The notes below the pieces were generated by a model. The model was not told the origin of the DNA and did no database searches. It saw nothing but the letters and a program-made list of their open reading frames with translations. A stretch of 64,000 nt of DNA from Hymenobacter baengnokdamensis. Lineage in GTDB: Bacteria > Bacteroidota > Bacteroidia > Cytophagales > Hymenobacteraceae. Of this stretch, positions 17,818 through 26,517 are shown piece by piece. Positions within the stretch are counted from its first letter, which is position 1. Every line of letters starts with the position of its first letter. Where the stretch lies: assembly GCF_008728635.1 (NCBI RefSeq), contig NZ_CP044285.1, positions 2,728,001 through 2,792,000 of the forward strand. The letters are read 5' to 3'. A program made the translations under genes and the position numbers.

Positions 17818-18324
17818 TTAGCCCAGCAGTACCTGCGGCACAAAAACGTCGTCGGTGCTGAGCAGGCCCCGCAGCACCGGGTGTATCTGCGGCAGCGGCA
17901 GCGCCAGCAGCTGGCGCGGAGTAAGCCAGGCCAGCTCACTAAGCAGCTGTTGGCCGGGGGCGTGCTCGGGGTCCTGGCCCAGCTGCGGCGTGGCACCGGG
18001 GTCTTCGGTGAGTACCTCAAAGAAAATTTCCAGGGCTTGCAGCTCATCGCGCCGAAACTCGTGCAGGTGCAATTGTCGGTTTACCCGTACCCGCAAGCCG
18101 GTTTCTTCGAGAAATTCGCGCTGCAACGCTTCTTTTAAACTTTCGCCAAAGGCCCAGCCCCCGCCTGGCGGCGACCAGAAGGGAGCGTTGTTGGGCAATA
18201 AACCCCGGTGGGCTGCCAACAGGATGGCGCCATTGCGAACCAGCAGTCCGCCTACCCGCACCCGTACCAGGCCAGCGTAAGGAGTTAGTAATGAGCTGTT
18301 TTCTTGAATAGCAGTGCCAGACAT
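17818..18324 (-). CDS. NUDIX hydrolase
   Basis: A 168-residue pyrophosphohydrolase with an exact Nudix box, GX5EX7REUXEEXGU: GGWAFGE at the start and REFLEETGL at the end (about residues 50-72). That box binds Mg2+ and cleaves nucleoside diphosphate-X bonds. The FWSPPGGGWAFGESL lead-in is also typical. The substrate cannot be predicted. It is the first gene of a probable operon with DUF3822 (42-bp gap) and coaD. Confidence 0.93.
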   Translation of the reverse strand: MSGTAIQENSSLLTPYAGLVRVRVGGLLVRNGAILLAAHRGLLPNNAPFWSPPGGGWAFGESLKEALQREFLEETGLRVRVNRQLHLHEFRRDELQALEIFFEVLTEDPGATPQLGQDPEHAPGQQLLSELAWLTPRQLLALPLPQIHPVLRGLLSTDDVFVPQVLLG

Positions 18325-18442
18325 AAAGAATAGGAAAACCCGGATAGCCAGCTGCCTTTACGCAAACTTGCTGCGTAGGGGTATTACTAGTTGCCGTGCT
18401 TGCCCAACTGCTGCTCAACTGCCGGTACGCGGGCCAGGCCGG

Positions 18443-18450
18443 TATCTTTG
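18443..18450 (+). promoter_or_regulatory. Possible -7 box very close to the thioesterase start
   Basis: TATCTTTG matches TAnnTTTG and ends only 8 bp before the ATG at 18459, which would give a nearly leaderless mRNA. No clear -33 element is present. Confidence 0.35.
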
Positions 18451-18458
18451 GGCTACTT

Positions 18459-18893
18459 ATGCAGCCAGTTGAATCTACTTCCGTTACCGACCTCGAAACC
18501 CGCATCCGCGAAAAGCTGAAGCGCCAGTACTTTATGCACCTCATCGGGGCCGACCTCACCCGCATCGAGCCCGGCCGCGTCGAGGCCGAGCTGGCGCTGG
18601 GCCAGCAGCACCAGCAGCAGCGCGGCTTTGCCCACGGCGGCCTGGTAGCTACGATGGCCGACCTGGCCGCCGGCTTCGCCTCTATTACACTCGTGCCCGA
18701 AGGAGTAGGCGTGGTAACGTCCGACCTGAAAGTGAGCTACCTGCACCCCGGCGTGGGCCAGCGCATCAAAGCCATCGGCTGGGTGCTGAAAGCCGGGCGG
18801 CGACTGCACTTTTGCGAGGCCGAAGTGTGGTGCGATGAGGTGCTCATTGCCAAGGCGTCGGCCACGATGGCGGTGGTGGAGCCGGTTGTTTAA
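18459..18893 (+). CDS. PaaI-type hotdog-fold thioesterase
   Basis: A 144-residue acyl-CoA thioesterase-like protein. It shows the hotdog helix FAHGGLVATMADLAAGFAS, which holds the HGG and catalytic Asp positions of the PaaI/YbgC group, and the strand VVTSDLKVSYLHPG followed by the final WCDEVLIAKASATMAVV strand. The ATG at 18459 is preferred over the frame-extended start at 18396, because the N-terminal addition has no family likeness. The acyl substrate is unknown. Confidence 0.85.
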   Translation: MQPVESTSVTDLETRIREKLKRQYFMHLIGADLTRIEPGRVEAELALGQQHQQQRGFAHGGLVATMADLAAGFASITLVPEGVGVVTSDLKVSYLHPGVGQRIKAIGWVLKAGRRLHFCEAEVWCDEVLIAKASATMAVVEPVV

Positions 18894-18911
18894 TCAATTT
18901 TGCTGGAAATT

Positions 18912-19271
18912 ATGAAACTAGTTTTTACGGTTTTCTGGCTCATACTTGCAAGCCAAGCTTTCAGCCAAAATATTGTTGGATTTTGGCAGGCTAGTGACAC
19001 AACTATTAGCTCAAATTATCAGCAGCATTATGTTTTCAGTGCCGACAAAAAATTCACTTATACTCCTAGTGGCTATGATGGATTGCAAAGAGTTTTGAAA
19101 ATAGGTGGACATTATAAATTGCTAGGCAATACGTTATACCTGACGCCGGAATACACGACTGAATTGAAAGGTGGTGTTTTGGAGAGAAGTCATATAACAA
19201 CGCTTAATGACTCTTGGTCAATTGCGAGTGGGCAAGCGAAAACTTATAAAATCGTTGAGCCAATTCGCTAA
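18912..19271 (+). CDS. Small secreted protein of low GC content
   Basis: A 119-residue protein with a signal peptide (MKLVFTVFWLILASQAFSQ). The mature part begins NIVGFWQASDTTISSNYQQHYVFSADKKFTYTPSGYDG, read here as a lipocalin-like strand series. Such IVGxWxxS/D openings are common in small Bacteroidota lipocalin-like proteins that measure out as beta-barrels; no closer function can be assigned. Codon use is markedly AT-rich (ATA, TTA, AAA and TTT codons) compared with both neighbours, which suggests recent transfer. ATG 18912 is preferred to the frame start at 18900. Confidence 0.7.
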   Translation: MKLVFTVFWLILASQAFSQNIVGFWQASDTTISSNYQQHYVFSADKKFTYTPSGYDGLQRVLKIGGHYKLLGNTLYLTPEYTTELKGGVLERSHITTLNDSWSIASGQAKTYKIVEPIR

Positions 19272-19368
19272 AATGTTCAATTTAAGCTTGTTAAGCGTAA
19301 AAAAGGCTTGTGCATGTTGTTGGATACTTGGCCTTATTACAAGATAAAAGTCTCGGCTAATTAATCTG

Positions 19369-20805
19369 ATGCTAAAAACCCGCTTCCCTTCGGTCCGCGA
19401 TTATTTTCCCTTCGAGCCGACCGACGACCAGGCCGAACTATTCGTGCAGCTCGACGAGTTTTTGCGCGACCAGCTGCCGGGGCGCAAGGTGTTTGTGCTG
19501 CGCGGCTACGCGGGCACCGGCAAAACCACCGTGGTGAGCGCTCTCGTGCAGTGGCTGGGCCGCATGCAGCGCCGCTACGCCCTGATGGCGCCCACCGGCC
19601 GCGCCGCCAAGGTGATGAGCGCCTACGCGGGTGTGCCCGCCAGCACCATTCACAAGAAAATATACCGCCAGACCAGCGGCTCACCCAGTGAGCGCCTCAG
19701 CTTTCAGCGCCAGCCCAACCGCCAGGAAGAGACGCTCTTTATCGTGGACGAGGCCTCCATGATTTCGGATGAGAAAGCCTTCGGAGAAAACGGCTTGCTC
19801 GATGACCTCATGGGCTTCGTGTTTGAGAAATCGACCAACCGCCTGCTGCTCATCGGCGATACGGCGCAGCTGCCGCCGGTGGGCCAGCTCCTGAGCCCGG
19901 CCCTCGACCCCGAGCTGCTGGCCCACCGCTTTCGCGCCCGCGTGGAGGGCGTGGAGCTGCGCCAGGTAATGCGCCAGGCCGAGGCTTCGGGCATCCTGGT
20001 GAATGCCACTGAATTGCGGGAGGAATTGCGGGAGGAAGCGCCTAACATTCAGCTGCATACCAAGGGGTTCAAGGATATGTTCAAAATGGGCGGCGACAAG
20101 CTGGAAGACGGCCTGCGCTGGGCCTACCGCAACTTCGGGCACGAGAACACGACTATCATTTGCCGCTCCAATCGCAACGCCAACCAGTATAATCAGCTGA
20201 TTAGACGCACGCTCTTTGAGGCGGAGGAGGAGATTGAGGCCGGCGACTACATCATGGTAGTGCGCAACAACTATTTCTGGCTGCCCAAGGAGTCGGAAAT
20301 AGGCTTTCTGGCGAACGGCGACTTTTTGGAAATCAAGAAGATAGTTCGACGCGAAGAAATGTTTGGCTGCCGCTTTGCCCAGGCGCGGGTACGGCTGGTC
20401 GACTATCCCGATGAGCCCGAGATGGAAGTGAAGCTGCTGCTCGACACGCTGCATACCGAAAGCCCGGCGCTGCCGCGCGACCAGAACGAGAAGCTTTACC
20501 AGGAGATTCTGGCCGACTACGCCCACCTTACCAAAAAGAGCGAGCGCAACGCCGAGATGCGCAAAGACCCGTACCTCAACGCCTTGCAGATAAAATTCGC
20601 CTACGCCCTCACTTGCCACAAGGCCCAGGGCGGCCAGTGGCAGGCGGTGTTTGTCGACCACGGTTTCCTGAAGCCCGACGAGCCGGTGGGCGGCGAGTTT
20701 GCGCGCTGGCTCTACACGGCCATCACGCGGGCGTCGGAGCGGCTGTTTCTGCTCAATTTTCAGCGGCGGCTGCTGGCCGAAGGAGAGGTTGAGGCAACTG
20801 AATAA
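19369..20805 (+). CDS. RecD/Pif1-like ATP-dependent DNA helicase
   Basis: A superfamily 1B helicase-like protein of 478 residues. Motif I is GYAGTGKT (about 46-53), motif Ia TGRAAKVM, motif II VDEAS (about 126-130), and motif III LIGDTAQLPPVG. The C-terminal UvrD_C_2-type block includes ALTCHKAQGGQW and WLYTAITRASERLFL. It is shorter than RecD2 and lacks an N-terminal extension. Single-gene AAA/RecD-like helicases of this size are common in Bacteroidota. A cytoplasmic DNA or R-loop processing role is inferred. No recB or recC is adjacent. Confidence 0.88.
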   Translation: MLKTRFPSVRDYFPFEPTDDQAELFVQLDEFLRDQLPGRKVFVLRGYAGTGKTTVVSALVQWLGRMQRRYALMAPTGRAAKVMSAYAGVPASTIHKKIYRQTSGSPSERLSFQRQPNRQEETLFIVDEASMISDEKAFGENGLLDDLMGFVFEKSTNRLLLIGDTAQLPPVGQLLSPALDPELLAHRFRARVEGVELRQVMRQAEASGILVNATELREELREEAPNIQLHTKGFKDMFKMGGDKLEDGLRWAYRNFGHENTTIICRSNRNANQYNQLIRRTLFEAEEEIEAGDYIMVVRNNYFWLPKESEIGFLANGDFLEIKKIVRREEMFGCRFAQARVRLVDYPDEPEMEVKLLLDTLHTESPALPRDQNEKLYQEILADYAHLTKKSERNAEMRKDPYLNALQIKFAYALTCHKAQGGQWQAVFVDHGFLKPDEPVGGEFARWLYTAITRASERLFLLNFQRRLLAEGEVEATE

Positions 20806-20899
20806 ATAGTTGATTGAGAAGTGGAGTTATTGCAGCTGAAGCACGTACTTTCGAGCCGCGTTTTCACTTTTTCATTCCACTCTTTTTTCTGCGGCTTTT

Positions 20900-21559
20900 A
20901 TGAAGCACCTGTTACTAGTTTTCGCGTTGCTGCTTACGGCGGGCGCGGCATCGGCTCAAACCCGTGAGATTTATACCAGTCCCAAGTTTAAGGAGCTGGC
21001 CAAAGACCATAAAGTATTAGCCATCCTGCCTTTTAAGGCCACCTTGTCGCTGCGGCCTAATGAGGTGGCCAAAAATGGCGGCGCCGAAGGAGTGCACCAG
21101 CTGGAGCAGCGCGAAGGGCTAAATGTTCAAAGCGCGCTGCAATCCTATTTTCTGAAGCAAAAGCAGGACAAAGACATATCGGTAGACGTGCAGGATATCG
21201 CCAAAACCAACGCCTTGCTGGCTAAAAACAACATTACGGCCGAAAAGCTGCCGGCCATGACGATGGAAGAGCTAGCCCAGCTGCTGGGAGTAGATGGGAT
21301 TATCTCGGGTACGTTTGAAAGCTCGCAGCCCTTCTCCAACGGCGCGGCTATCGCCATGACCATGGTGGTGGGTTTCAGCGGCTCGACCAATACCGGCAAG
21401 CTCAGCATCAATATCCATGATGGAAAAACGGGCGAGCTGCTGTGGAAATACGACAAAAGCCTCGGGCGTGGCCTGGGCTCCGATACCGGCAGCATTATTA
21501 CGGTGATTATGCGGAAGGCTTCGCGGCAATTTCCGTATTCTAAGGAATTCAAAAGCTAG
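20900..21559 (+). CDS. Secreted protein, CsgG/GNA1162-like pattern
   Basis: A 219-residue protein with a signal peptide (about 1-19, ending AASA before QTREI). The body shows a VLAILPFKATLSLRP strand, ALQSYFLKQKQ, and GVDGIISGTFESSQPFSNG. The last of these resembles the strand-turn that recurs in CsgG/GNA1162-type periplasmic lipoproteins that look up their target (xDxxVxGxV). It lacks a lipobox Cys. A late KLSINIHDGKTGELLWKYDKSL segment also fits that group. The likeness is by pattern only; the function is unknown. Confidence 0.6.
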   Translation: MKHLLLVFALLLTAGAASAQTREIYTSPKFKELAKDHKVLAILPFKATLSLRPNEVAKNGGAEGVHQLEQREGLNVQSALQSYFLKQKQDKDISVDVQDIAKTNALLAKNNITAEKLPAMTMEELAQLLGVDGIISGTFESSQPFSNGAAIAMTMVVGFSGSTNTGKLSINIHDGKTGELLWKYDKSLGRGLGSDTGSIITVIMRKASRQFPYSKEFKS

Positions 21560-21622
21560 CCTGGAGGTTTAGGGGGGAGCTTCATCTGGCCTCCAGCCGG
21601 CGGGCGTTAGTTTGGCCGCAGA

Positions 21623-21653
21623 TTTGCAAAGGCCGACTTATCGCTTAAATTTG
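21623..21653 (+). promoter_or_regulatory. Bacteroidota-type promoter of the DUF1573 gene
   Basis: TTTG at 21623-21626, a 19-bp spacer, and TAAATTTG at 21646-21653 match the Bacteroidota -33/-7 consensus (TTTG and TAnnTTTG). The predicted leader before ATG 21691 is about 30 bases. This is the best promoter match I found in the window. Confidence 0.7.
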
Positions 21654-21690
21654 TTTACTCTCAACAACCCTTTTTAACTTTTACCCTGTC

Positions 21691-22122
21691 ATGACGAAGA
21701 TGCTGCTGCTGGCCCTGGGCCTCACGTTTGCGGGCACCGCTGCCCACGCCCAGGCTGCCAAGCCTGCCAAAGCCACCGCCAAGCCGGCCGGCCCCCAGAT
21801 TGAGTTTATGGAGGTGAAGTACGACTTCGGGACCATCAAGCAGGGCGACGTGGTGGACCACGTATTTAAATTCAAGAACACCGGCACCCAGCCGCTCGTA
21901 ATTTCCAACATCGGCGTAAGCTGCGGCTGCACCACGCCTTCGTGGACCAAGGAGCCCGTGCAGCCCGGCAAAACCGGCACCATCTCGGCCAAGTTCAACT
22001 CGGCCGGCAAGATGGGCATGCAAACCAAAGTGCTGACTATCGACTCGAACTCGGCCGGTGGCAGCACCACCGTTTCGCTGGTAGGCGAGGTGAAAGAGGC
22101 CGCCACGGCTTCGAACAAGTAA
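21691..22122 (+). CDS. DUF1573 domain secreted protein
   Basis: A 143-residue exported protein with a signal peptide (about 1-20, ending AHA before QAAK) and a Lys/Ala/Pro-rich spacer. A single Ig-like DUF1573 domain follows: FMEVKYDFGTIKQGD, HVFKFKNTGTQPLVI, ISCGCTTPSW-type block (VSCGCTTPSW), PGKTGTISAKF and the final VSLVGEV strand. The paired Cys in SCGC is characteristic. Such proteins are abundant in Bacteroidota and have no settled function. A good promoter and a strong terminator bracket the gene, so it is monocistronic. Confidence 0.92.
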   Translation: MTKMLLLALGLTFAGTAAHAQAAKPAKATAKPAGPQIEFMEVKYDFGTIKQGDVVDHVFKFKNTGTQPLVISNIGVSCGCTTPSWTKEPVQPGKTGTISAKFNSAGKMGMQTKVLTIDSNSAGGSTTVSLVGEVKEAATASNK

Positions 22123-22146
22123 GCCGCCGCTGGTGGAAAACCACGT

Positions 22147-22183
22147 AAAAAATACCCCGGTCGTTACGGCCGGGGTATTTTTT
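22147..22183. terminator. Bidirectional terminator
   Basis: A perfect 14-bp stem (22147-22160 with 22170-22183, core TACCCCGG/CCGGGGTA) is flanked by A6 and T6. It lies between the DUF1573 gene and the convergent DUF423 gene. Confidence 0.92.
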
Positions 22184-22201
22184 ATGCATTATATAGTAAA
22201 T

Positions 22202-22582
22202 TTATAATTTGCTTACGGCCAGCAGCAGGCGAATCCAGCCGGCAATCAGCAGCAGGCCGCCGAGCGGAGCCACGGCGCCAAACTTGGTGATGCCCGTGAA
22301 GCAGATGGCGTAGAGCGAGCCGCTGAAAATGAGGATGCCGCCCAGCCACAGCGCCGCCGTGGTGTCGAGCGGGTCGCGCAGCTCGGGCCGGGCCGTGGCC
22401 AGCACGCCCACCGCCAGCAGCGCCAGCACGTGGTAAAACTGGTAGCGCACGGCCGTTTCGAAGGTGTCGAGGCGGCCATTGGCTTCGAGCATGGGCCGCA
22501 GGCCGTGTGCCCCGAAGGCCCCGATAGCCACGGTGAGGGCGCCGAGTAGCGCCGCTAGCTGAAGAATAAGACGGGGAGACAT
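22202..22582 (-). CDS. DUF423 family membrane protein
   Basis: A 126-residue inner-membrane protein with four helices. The family block GALTVAIGAFGAHGL (about 14-28) is followed by ETAVRYQFYHVLALLAVGV and GSLYAICFTGITKFGAVAPLGGLLLIAGW, given here as three adjoining motifs. It matches the YgdD/DUF423 family, whose function is unknown. It is probably transcribed alone or after cdd, whose stop is 109 bp upstream on the same strand. Confidence 0.92.
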   Translation of the reverse strand: MSPRLILQLAALLGALTVAIGAFGAHGLRPMLEANGRLDTFETAVRYQFYHVLALLAVGVLATARPELRDPLDTTAALWLGGILIFSGSLYAICFTGITKFGAVAPLGGLLLIAGWIRLLLAVSKL

Positions 22583-22691
22583 AGTAGAGAAAGGGAAAAA
22601 GGAAAACCTGCCTCAAAGTACGTCAGTGCTGACCGACGGGAAGCAGCACGTTACTTTAGCCAGCCAGACCCAACTGGTCAAGGGGTTGGTG

Positions 22692-23216
22692 CTAACTCCT
22701 GACCGGCAGGTCATCCGAAGAAAAATGGAATGGCAGCAAATCGGCCAGCCGCTCGAAGCGCAGCACGGTGCCGGTAGTGCTGGGCAGCAGCAGCCAGATG
22801 GGCTGGCCCTGGCGCAGCTCGTATTCGAGCATCACCTGGCGGCAGGCCCCGCAGGGCAGGGCGGCGCCGAAATCGCCAGCGGCCGGCCGCCCGGCTACCG
22901 CCATCCCCACGATGAGCGGCGGGGGGCTGGGCCGGCCCCCCGCCAGCCCAAACAAAGCCGTGCGCTCGGCGCAGAGGCCGGACGGATAGGCCGCATTTTC
23001 CTGGTTGGTTCCCTGCGCCAGGCTGCCATCGGCCAGCAGCAGCGCGGCCCCGACGTGGAAGTGCGAGTACGGCGCGTACGAGTGGGCCGTGGCAGCGCGG
23101 GCGGCGTCCCACACCCGGCGCTCGGCGGGCGTCAGCTGGTTGGGGGTGGTCAGCTCGTGGTAGCGTAGGGTAAGCTGGCGTAGCGTAGGGGGAGCTTCGA
23201 TAGAGGAGGCAGCCAT
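22692..23216 (-). CDS. cdd: Cytidine deaminase
   Basis: Deaminates cytidine and deoxycytidine in pyrimidine salvage. The 174-residue protein has the zinc-site motifs CAERTALFGL (Cys and catalytic Glu, at about 82) and PCGACRQVMLEY (two Cys ligands). YAPYSHFHVGAALL and NQENAAYPSGLCAE precede them. It is the homotetrameric short form, slightly long because of an extended N-terminus (MAASSIEAPPTLRQLTLRYHE in part). A 153-bp gap separates it from the divergent gene at 23370. Confidence 0.95.
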   Translation of the reverse strand: MAASSIEAPPTLRQLTLRYHELTTPNQLTPAERRVWDAARAATAHSYAPYSHFHVGAALLLADGSLAQGTNQENAAYPSGLCAERTALFGLAGGRPSPPPLIVGMAVAGRPAAGDFGAALPCGACRQVMLEYELRQGQPIWLLLPSTTGTVLRFERLADLLPFHFSSDDLPVRS

Positions 23217-23356
23217 GGCGGCGGGGTTGAAAATGGGGCGACAAAGAAAGGGAGTAATCCGGCATTTTGGAGCTGGCGTGAAAAGCCCGGCCAGGGCTGG
23301 CTGGTATCTTGGCCGGCTTCGCTCCGGCTACCAAACGCCGCCTTCCCTGGCCGGTG

Positions 23357-23364
23357 TACTTTTG
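23357..23364 (+). promoter_or_regulatory. Possible -7 box immediately before the saccharopine-dehydrogenase-like gene
   Basis: TACTTTTG matches TAnnTTTG and ends five bases before the ATG at 23370, so transcription would start at or near the start codon. No clear -33 box. Confidence 0.35.
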
Positions 23365-23369
23365 CCGCC

Positions 23370-24743
23370 ATGACCCCACCCACCCGCTTGCTACTGCTCG
23401 GGGCCGGCCGCTCGGCTTCATCGCTTATTACCTATATTCTGCGCCATGCCCCGGCCGAGCGCTGGTTTTTGACCGTGGCTGATGCCCAGCCGGCCCACCT
23501 GGCGCCGGTGCTGGCCGCGCACTCGCAGTACGCCCGCGCCGTGCCCTGCGATGCGCAAAACGTGGCGCAGCTGCGCCAGCTGGTAGCCGAGGCCGACGTG
23601 GTTATCTCGATGCTGCCGGCGTTTCTACACCCGGTAGTGGCGCAGGCCTGCCTCGATTTTGGCCGCCACCTAGCCACGGCCAGCTACGTGAGCCCCGAAG
23701 TGCAGGCCCTGCACGCGCCGGCGGCAGCGGCCGGCCTGGTTTTTCTGATGGAATGCGGCCTCGACCCCGGCCTCGATCATCTGTCGGCCATGCGGGCCAT
23801 TGCTCACATTCGGGCGCGGGGCGGGCGCCTGACGGCCTTCGCCTCGTACTGCGGCGGGCTGCTCGACCCTGCCTCGGAGGGCGACAACCCCTGGCGCTAC
23901 AAGTTTACCTGGAACCCGCGCAACGTGGTGCTGGCCGGCCAGAGCACCGCCAAGTACTTGCAGGATAACCACCTGCGCGTCATTCCGTACCAGCAGCTTT
24001 TTGCCCGCACCGAGGAAATCCACGTGCCGGGCCACGGCGCATTTGAGGGCTATGCCAACCGCGACTCGCTCAACTACCGCGCGCCGTACGGGCTCGACGA
24101 CATCCCGAGCATCCGGCGCGGCACGCTGCGGCGGCCGGGCTACTGCGCCGCCTGGCACGCGCTGGTGCGCCTGGGCCTCACCGACGACGGTGTGCGCCTC
24201 GACAATTCGGCCGCGCTTACCTGGCACGACGTGGTGGCCGGCTACCTGCCCCGCTGGCCCGCCGCCGGGCAGTCGCTGGCCGCGCTCACCGCCGACTACC
24301 TGGGCCTGGACCCTCACGGCCCCGAACTGGAGCGCCTGGTCTGGCTGGGTATTTTCGAGCCAAAGCCCGTGGGCCGCGCCAATGCCACGCCCGCGGAGCT
24401 GCTGGAGCACCTGCTGGCCGGGAAATGGCAGCTTCAGCCCCACGACCGCGACATGATAGTGATGCAGCACCGGTTTGACTTTGAGCTGGGGGCTGAAAGC
24501 AAGCGGCTTACGTCCTCGCTGGTGGTGCTGGGCGACGATGCCCTGCACACCGCGATGGCCAAAACCGTGGGCCTGCCCCTGGGCATGGCCGTGCGCCGCC
24601 TGGCACGGGGGGAAGTTGCGGGCCGGGGCGTCGTTATTCCGACCACTGCTGACCTTTACGAGCCGATTCTGGACGAGCTGGCGACCGACTACGGCATTGC
24701 CTTCACGGAAGAGGAAACGTTGGTGGGCCCATTTCCCGCGTAG
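23370..24743 (+). CDS. Saccharopine dehydrogenase-like (LYS9-type) oxidoreductase
   Basis: A 457-residue NAD(P)-binding protein. The Rossmann motif LLLGAGRSASSLITYIL is at about 7-23, and DVVISMLPAFLHPVVAQACL at about 77-96 is typical of saccharopine dehydrogenase family proteins. The large C-terminal domain includes MECGLDPGLDHLSAMRAI and FASYCGGLLDP, which line the substrate site in the lysine-forming enzymes. The family acts in lysine or saccharopine metabolism, but members of unknown activity are common. The gene is followed after 6 bp by a two-gene ABC unit, so co-transcription is likely; why these would be linked is not obvious. Confidence 0.85.
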   Translation: MTPPTRLLLLGAGRSASSLITYILRHAPAERWFLTVADAQPAHLAPVLAAHSQYARAVPCDAQNVAQLRQLVAEADVVISMLPAFLHPVVAQACLDFGRHLATASYVSPEVQALHAPAAAAGLVFLMECGLDPGLDHLSAMRAIAHIRARGGRLTAFASYCGGLLDPASEGDNPWRYKFTWNPRNVVLAGQSTAKYLQDNHLRVIPYQQLFARTEEIHVPGHGAFEGYANRDSLNYRAPYGLDDIPSIRRGTLRRPGYCAAWHALVRLGLTDDGVRLDNSAALTWHDVVAGYLPRWPAAGQSLAALTADYLGLDPHGPELERLVWLGIFEPKPVGRANATPAELLEHLLAGKWQLQPHDRDMIVMQHRFDFELGAESKRLTSSLVVLGDDALHTAMAKTVGLPLGMAVRRLARGEVAGRGVVIPTTADLYEPILDELATDYGIAFTEEETLVGPFPA

Positions 24744-24749
24744 CACCGC

Positions 24750-25757
24750 ATGGAACCCGTAGCTGGAGGCCTGGCGCTGTGCGCTTACCTGGGGCTGCGG
24801 CTGCGCCTGCTGGGCCGGCTGCTGCGCGAAATCGGCTGGCTGCGGCTGGCGCTGGTGGGGCCGCTGCTGGCGCTGAGCCTGCTCCAGGCGCTGGTTACCC
24901 TGGGCGGCCACCCGGTGGGGCGCTGGCTGGTGCCGCTGCTCACGGCGGCCAGCCTGCTGGGGGCGCACCGGCGGCGGGCCGATGCGCAGTTTCTGGCCAT
25001 CGCGGCGCCCGACTGCCGGCGCTGGCTGGTGGTAGAATATGGTATTTTATCTATGTTTGTCGTGCTGGGGCTGCTGGCCCGGCGGGCCGGGGGGCCGGCC
25101 GCGCTGACGCTGGGACTGGCGCCGCTGGTGGCCTGGGTGCCCCCCGGTCGCGCCGCCACCACGCGGCACCGCTGGCGCAGTCCGTTTCGCAGCGAGGCCT
25201 TTGAGTGGGTAGGCGGTATGCGCGCCAGTAAAGGCTTGTGGCTGTGGCCGCTGCTGGTGGGTGGAGCTGCTTGGCAGCGAGCCGCGCCGGGGGTGCCGGT
25301 GGCGGCGCTACTGGTTTGGCTGCTGGTGGTGGCCGCCGGCTACGCCACGCCCGAGCCGCCCACGATGCTGGCCCTGGCCCTGCGCACCCCGCGCCAGTTT
25401 TTGCGGCGGCGGCTGGCGCTGGGGCTGGGTTACGGGGCGCTCACGGCCGCGCCCTTCCTGGCGCTGCTGGGGGCGGGAAACGCGGGCTGGGGCGCAGCGC
25501 TGGCGGTGGGGCTGTTCTGGCTGCTGCTGCTCACGCTGCTTATGCTCAGTAAATATGCGTTTTACCCCAATGCCAGCCATATTCGCACCACGCAGGGGCT
25601 GGTGCTGGCCGTGAGCCTGCTCGGGGCCTGGCACCCGGCTTACCCGCCGCTGCTGCTGGCAATAGCCGGCGGGCTGGTGTGGCAAAGCCAGCGCCGGCTG
25701 CGGGCCGTGCTGGAAACCAACCACTACTCATCGCCGCTACCGGATGCTGGAGATTAG
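24750..25757 (+). CDS. Multi-pass membrane protein, probable ABC permease partner
   Basis: A 335-residue, strongly hydrophobic protein with about eight predicted helices rich in Leu, Ala and Gly. The first helix covers about 30-55, and further ones lie around 95-130, 165-190, 215-245 and 255-310. I recognise no sequence motif. It begins 6 bp after the saccharopine-dehydrogenase-like stop, and its last 14 bases overlap the next gene's start, an ABC ATPase. From that coupling I infer that it is the membrane subunit of an ABC-2-like transporter. Confidence 0.7.
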   Translation: MEPVAGGLALCAYLGLRLRLLGRLLREIGWLRLALVGPLLALSLLQALVTLGGHPVGRWLVPLLTAASLLGAHRRRADAQFLAIAAPDCRRWLVVEYGILSMFVVLGLLARRAGGPAALTLGLAPLVAWVPPGRAATTRHRWRSPFRSEAFEWVGGMRASKGLWLWPLLVGGAAWQRAAPGVPVAALLVWLLVVAAGYATPEPPTMLALALRTPRQFLRRRLALGLGYGALTAAPFLALLGAGNAGWGAALAVGLFWLLLLTLLMLSKYAFYPNASHIRTTQGLVLAVSLLGAWHPAYPPLLLAIAGGLVWQSQRRLRAVLETNHYSSPLPDAGD

Positions 25758-26439
25758 CGACTTACGCAAAGCCTACGGCCGGCATCAGGTGCTGCGCGGG
25801 GTGAGCCTGGCCGTGCGGCCGGGCACTATTCACGGACTGGTGGGCGCGAACGGCGCGGGCAAAACCACGCTCATCAACTGCCTCTACGGCCTGGAAAAAG
25901 ACTTTGCCGGGCGGGTGCGCGCCACCGAAACAACCCGGCTGGTGCGCGAGGTCGCGGGCCTGGTGCCCTACGAGCCATACTTCTACCCGCGCCTGACGGG
26001 GCGCGAATACGTAGAATTTTGCGTGCAGGCCCGCGGCCGGCCCGTGCCCGACCTGCGCGCCTGGAACCAGCTGCTGGAGCTGCCCCTCAACCAGTACGCC
26101 GACGAATACTCGGCCGGCATGAAGAAAAAGCTCGCCCTGCTGGCCGTGCTGGTGCAGGACTTTCCTTATCTGATTCTGGATGAGCCCTTCAATGGCCTCG
26201 ACCTCGAAGCTAACCTGCTGCTCAAGGAAATTCTCCGGCGGCTGCGCGACCGGGGCACCGGCATATTGCTCACCTCGCACATCCTGAGCACGCTCACCGA
26301 GGTGGCCAACGAGGCGACCGTGCTGGTGGGCGGCCAGGTGCAGCGCCACTACCTCGCCGCCGAGTTTGGCACCCTCGAAGCCGACCTGCTGGCCGCCCTG
26401 CACGGCGAAAAGCTGGGCCAGCTACGGGAACTGCTTTAG
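25744..26439 (+). CDS. ABC transporter ATP-binding protein
   Basis: A 231-residue single ATPase domain. Walker A is GANGAGKT (about 34-41), the signature is YSAGMKKK, Walker B is LILDEPFNGLD and the switch His lies in LLTSHIL. The SAGMKKK signature and the short C-terminus are typical of ABC-2 exporters (CcmA/NatA-like). The ATG lies within the end of the preceding permease-like gene (14-bp overlap), which indicates translational coupling. The substrate is unknown. Confidence 0.9.
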   Translation: MLEISDLRKAYGRHQVLRGVSLAVRPGTIHGLVGANGAGKTTLINCLYGLEKDFAGRVRATETTRLVREVAGLVPYEPYFYPRLTGREYVEFCVQARGRPVPDLRAWNQLLELPLNQYADEYSAGMKKKLALLAVLVQDFPYLILDEPFNGLDLEANLLLKEILRRLRDRGTGILLTSHILSTLTEVANEATVLVGGQVQRHYLAAEFGTLEADLLAALHGEKLGQLRELL

Positions 26440-26517
26440 CCGGGGCCGTAGCGCAGTCTCTTTGGCCAAAACAGGGTAAAAGCGCTACCTTGGCCTGCCT
26501 TTTAGCTGTTATATCCC

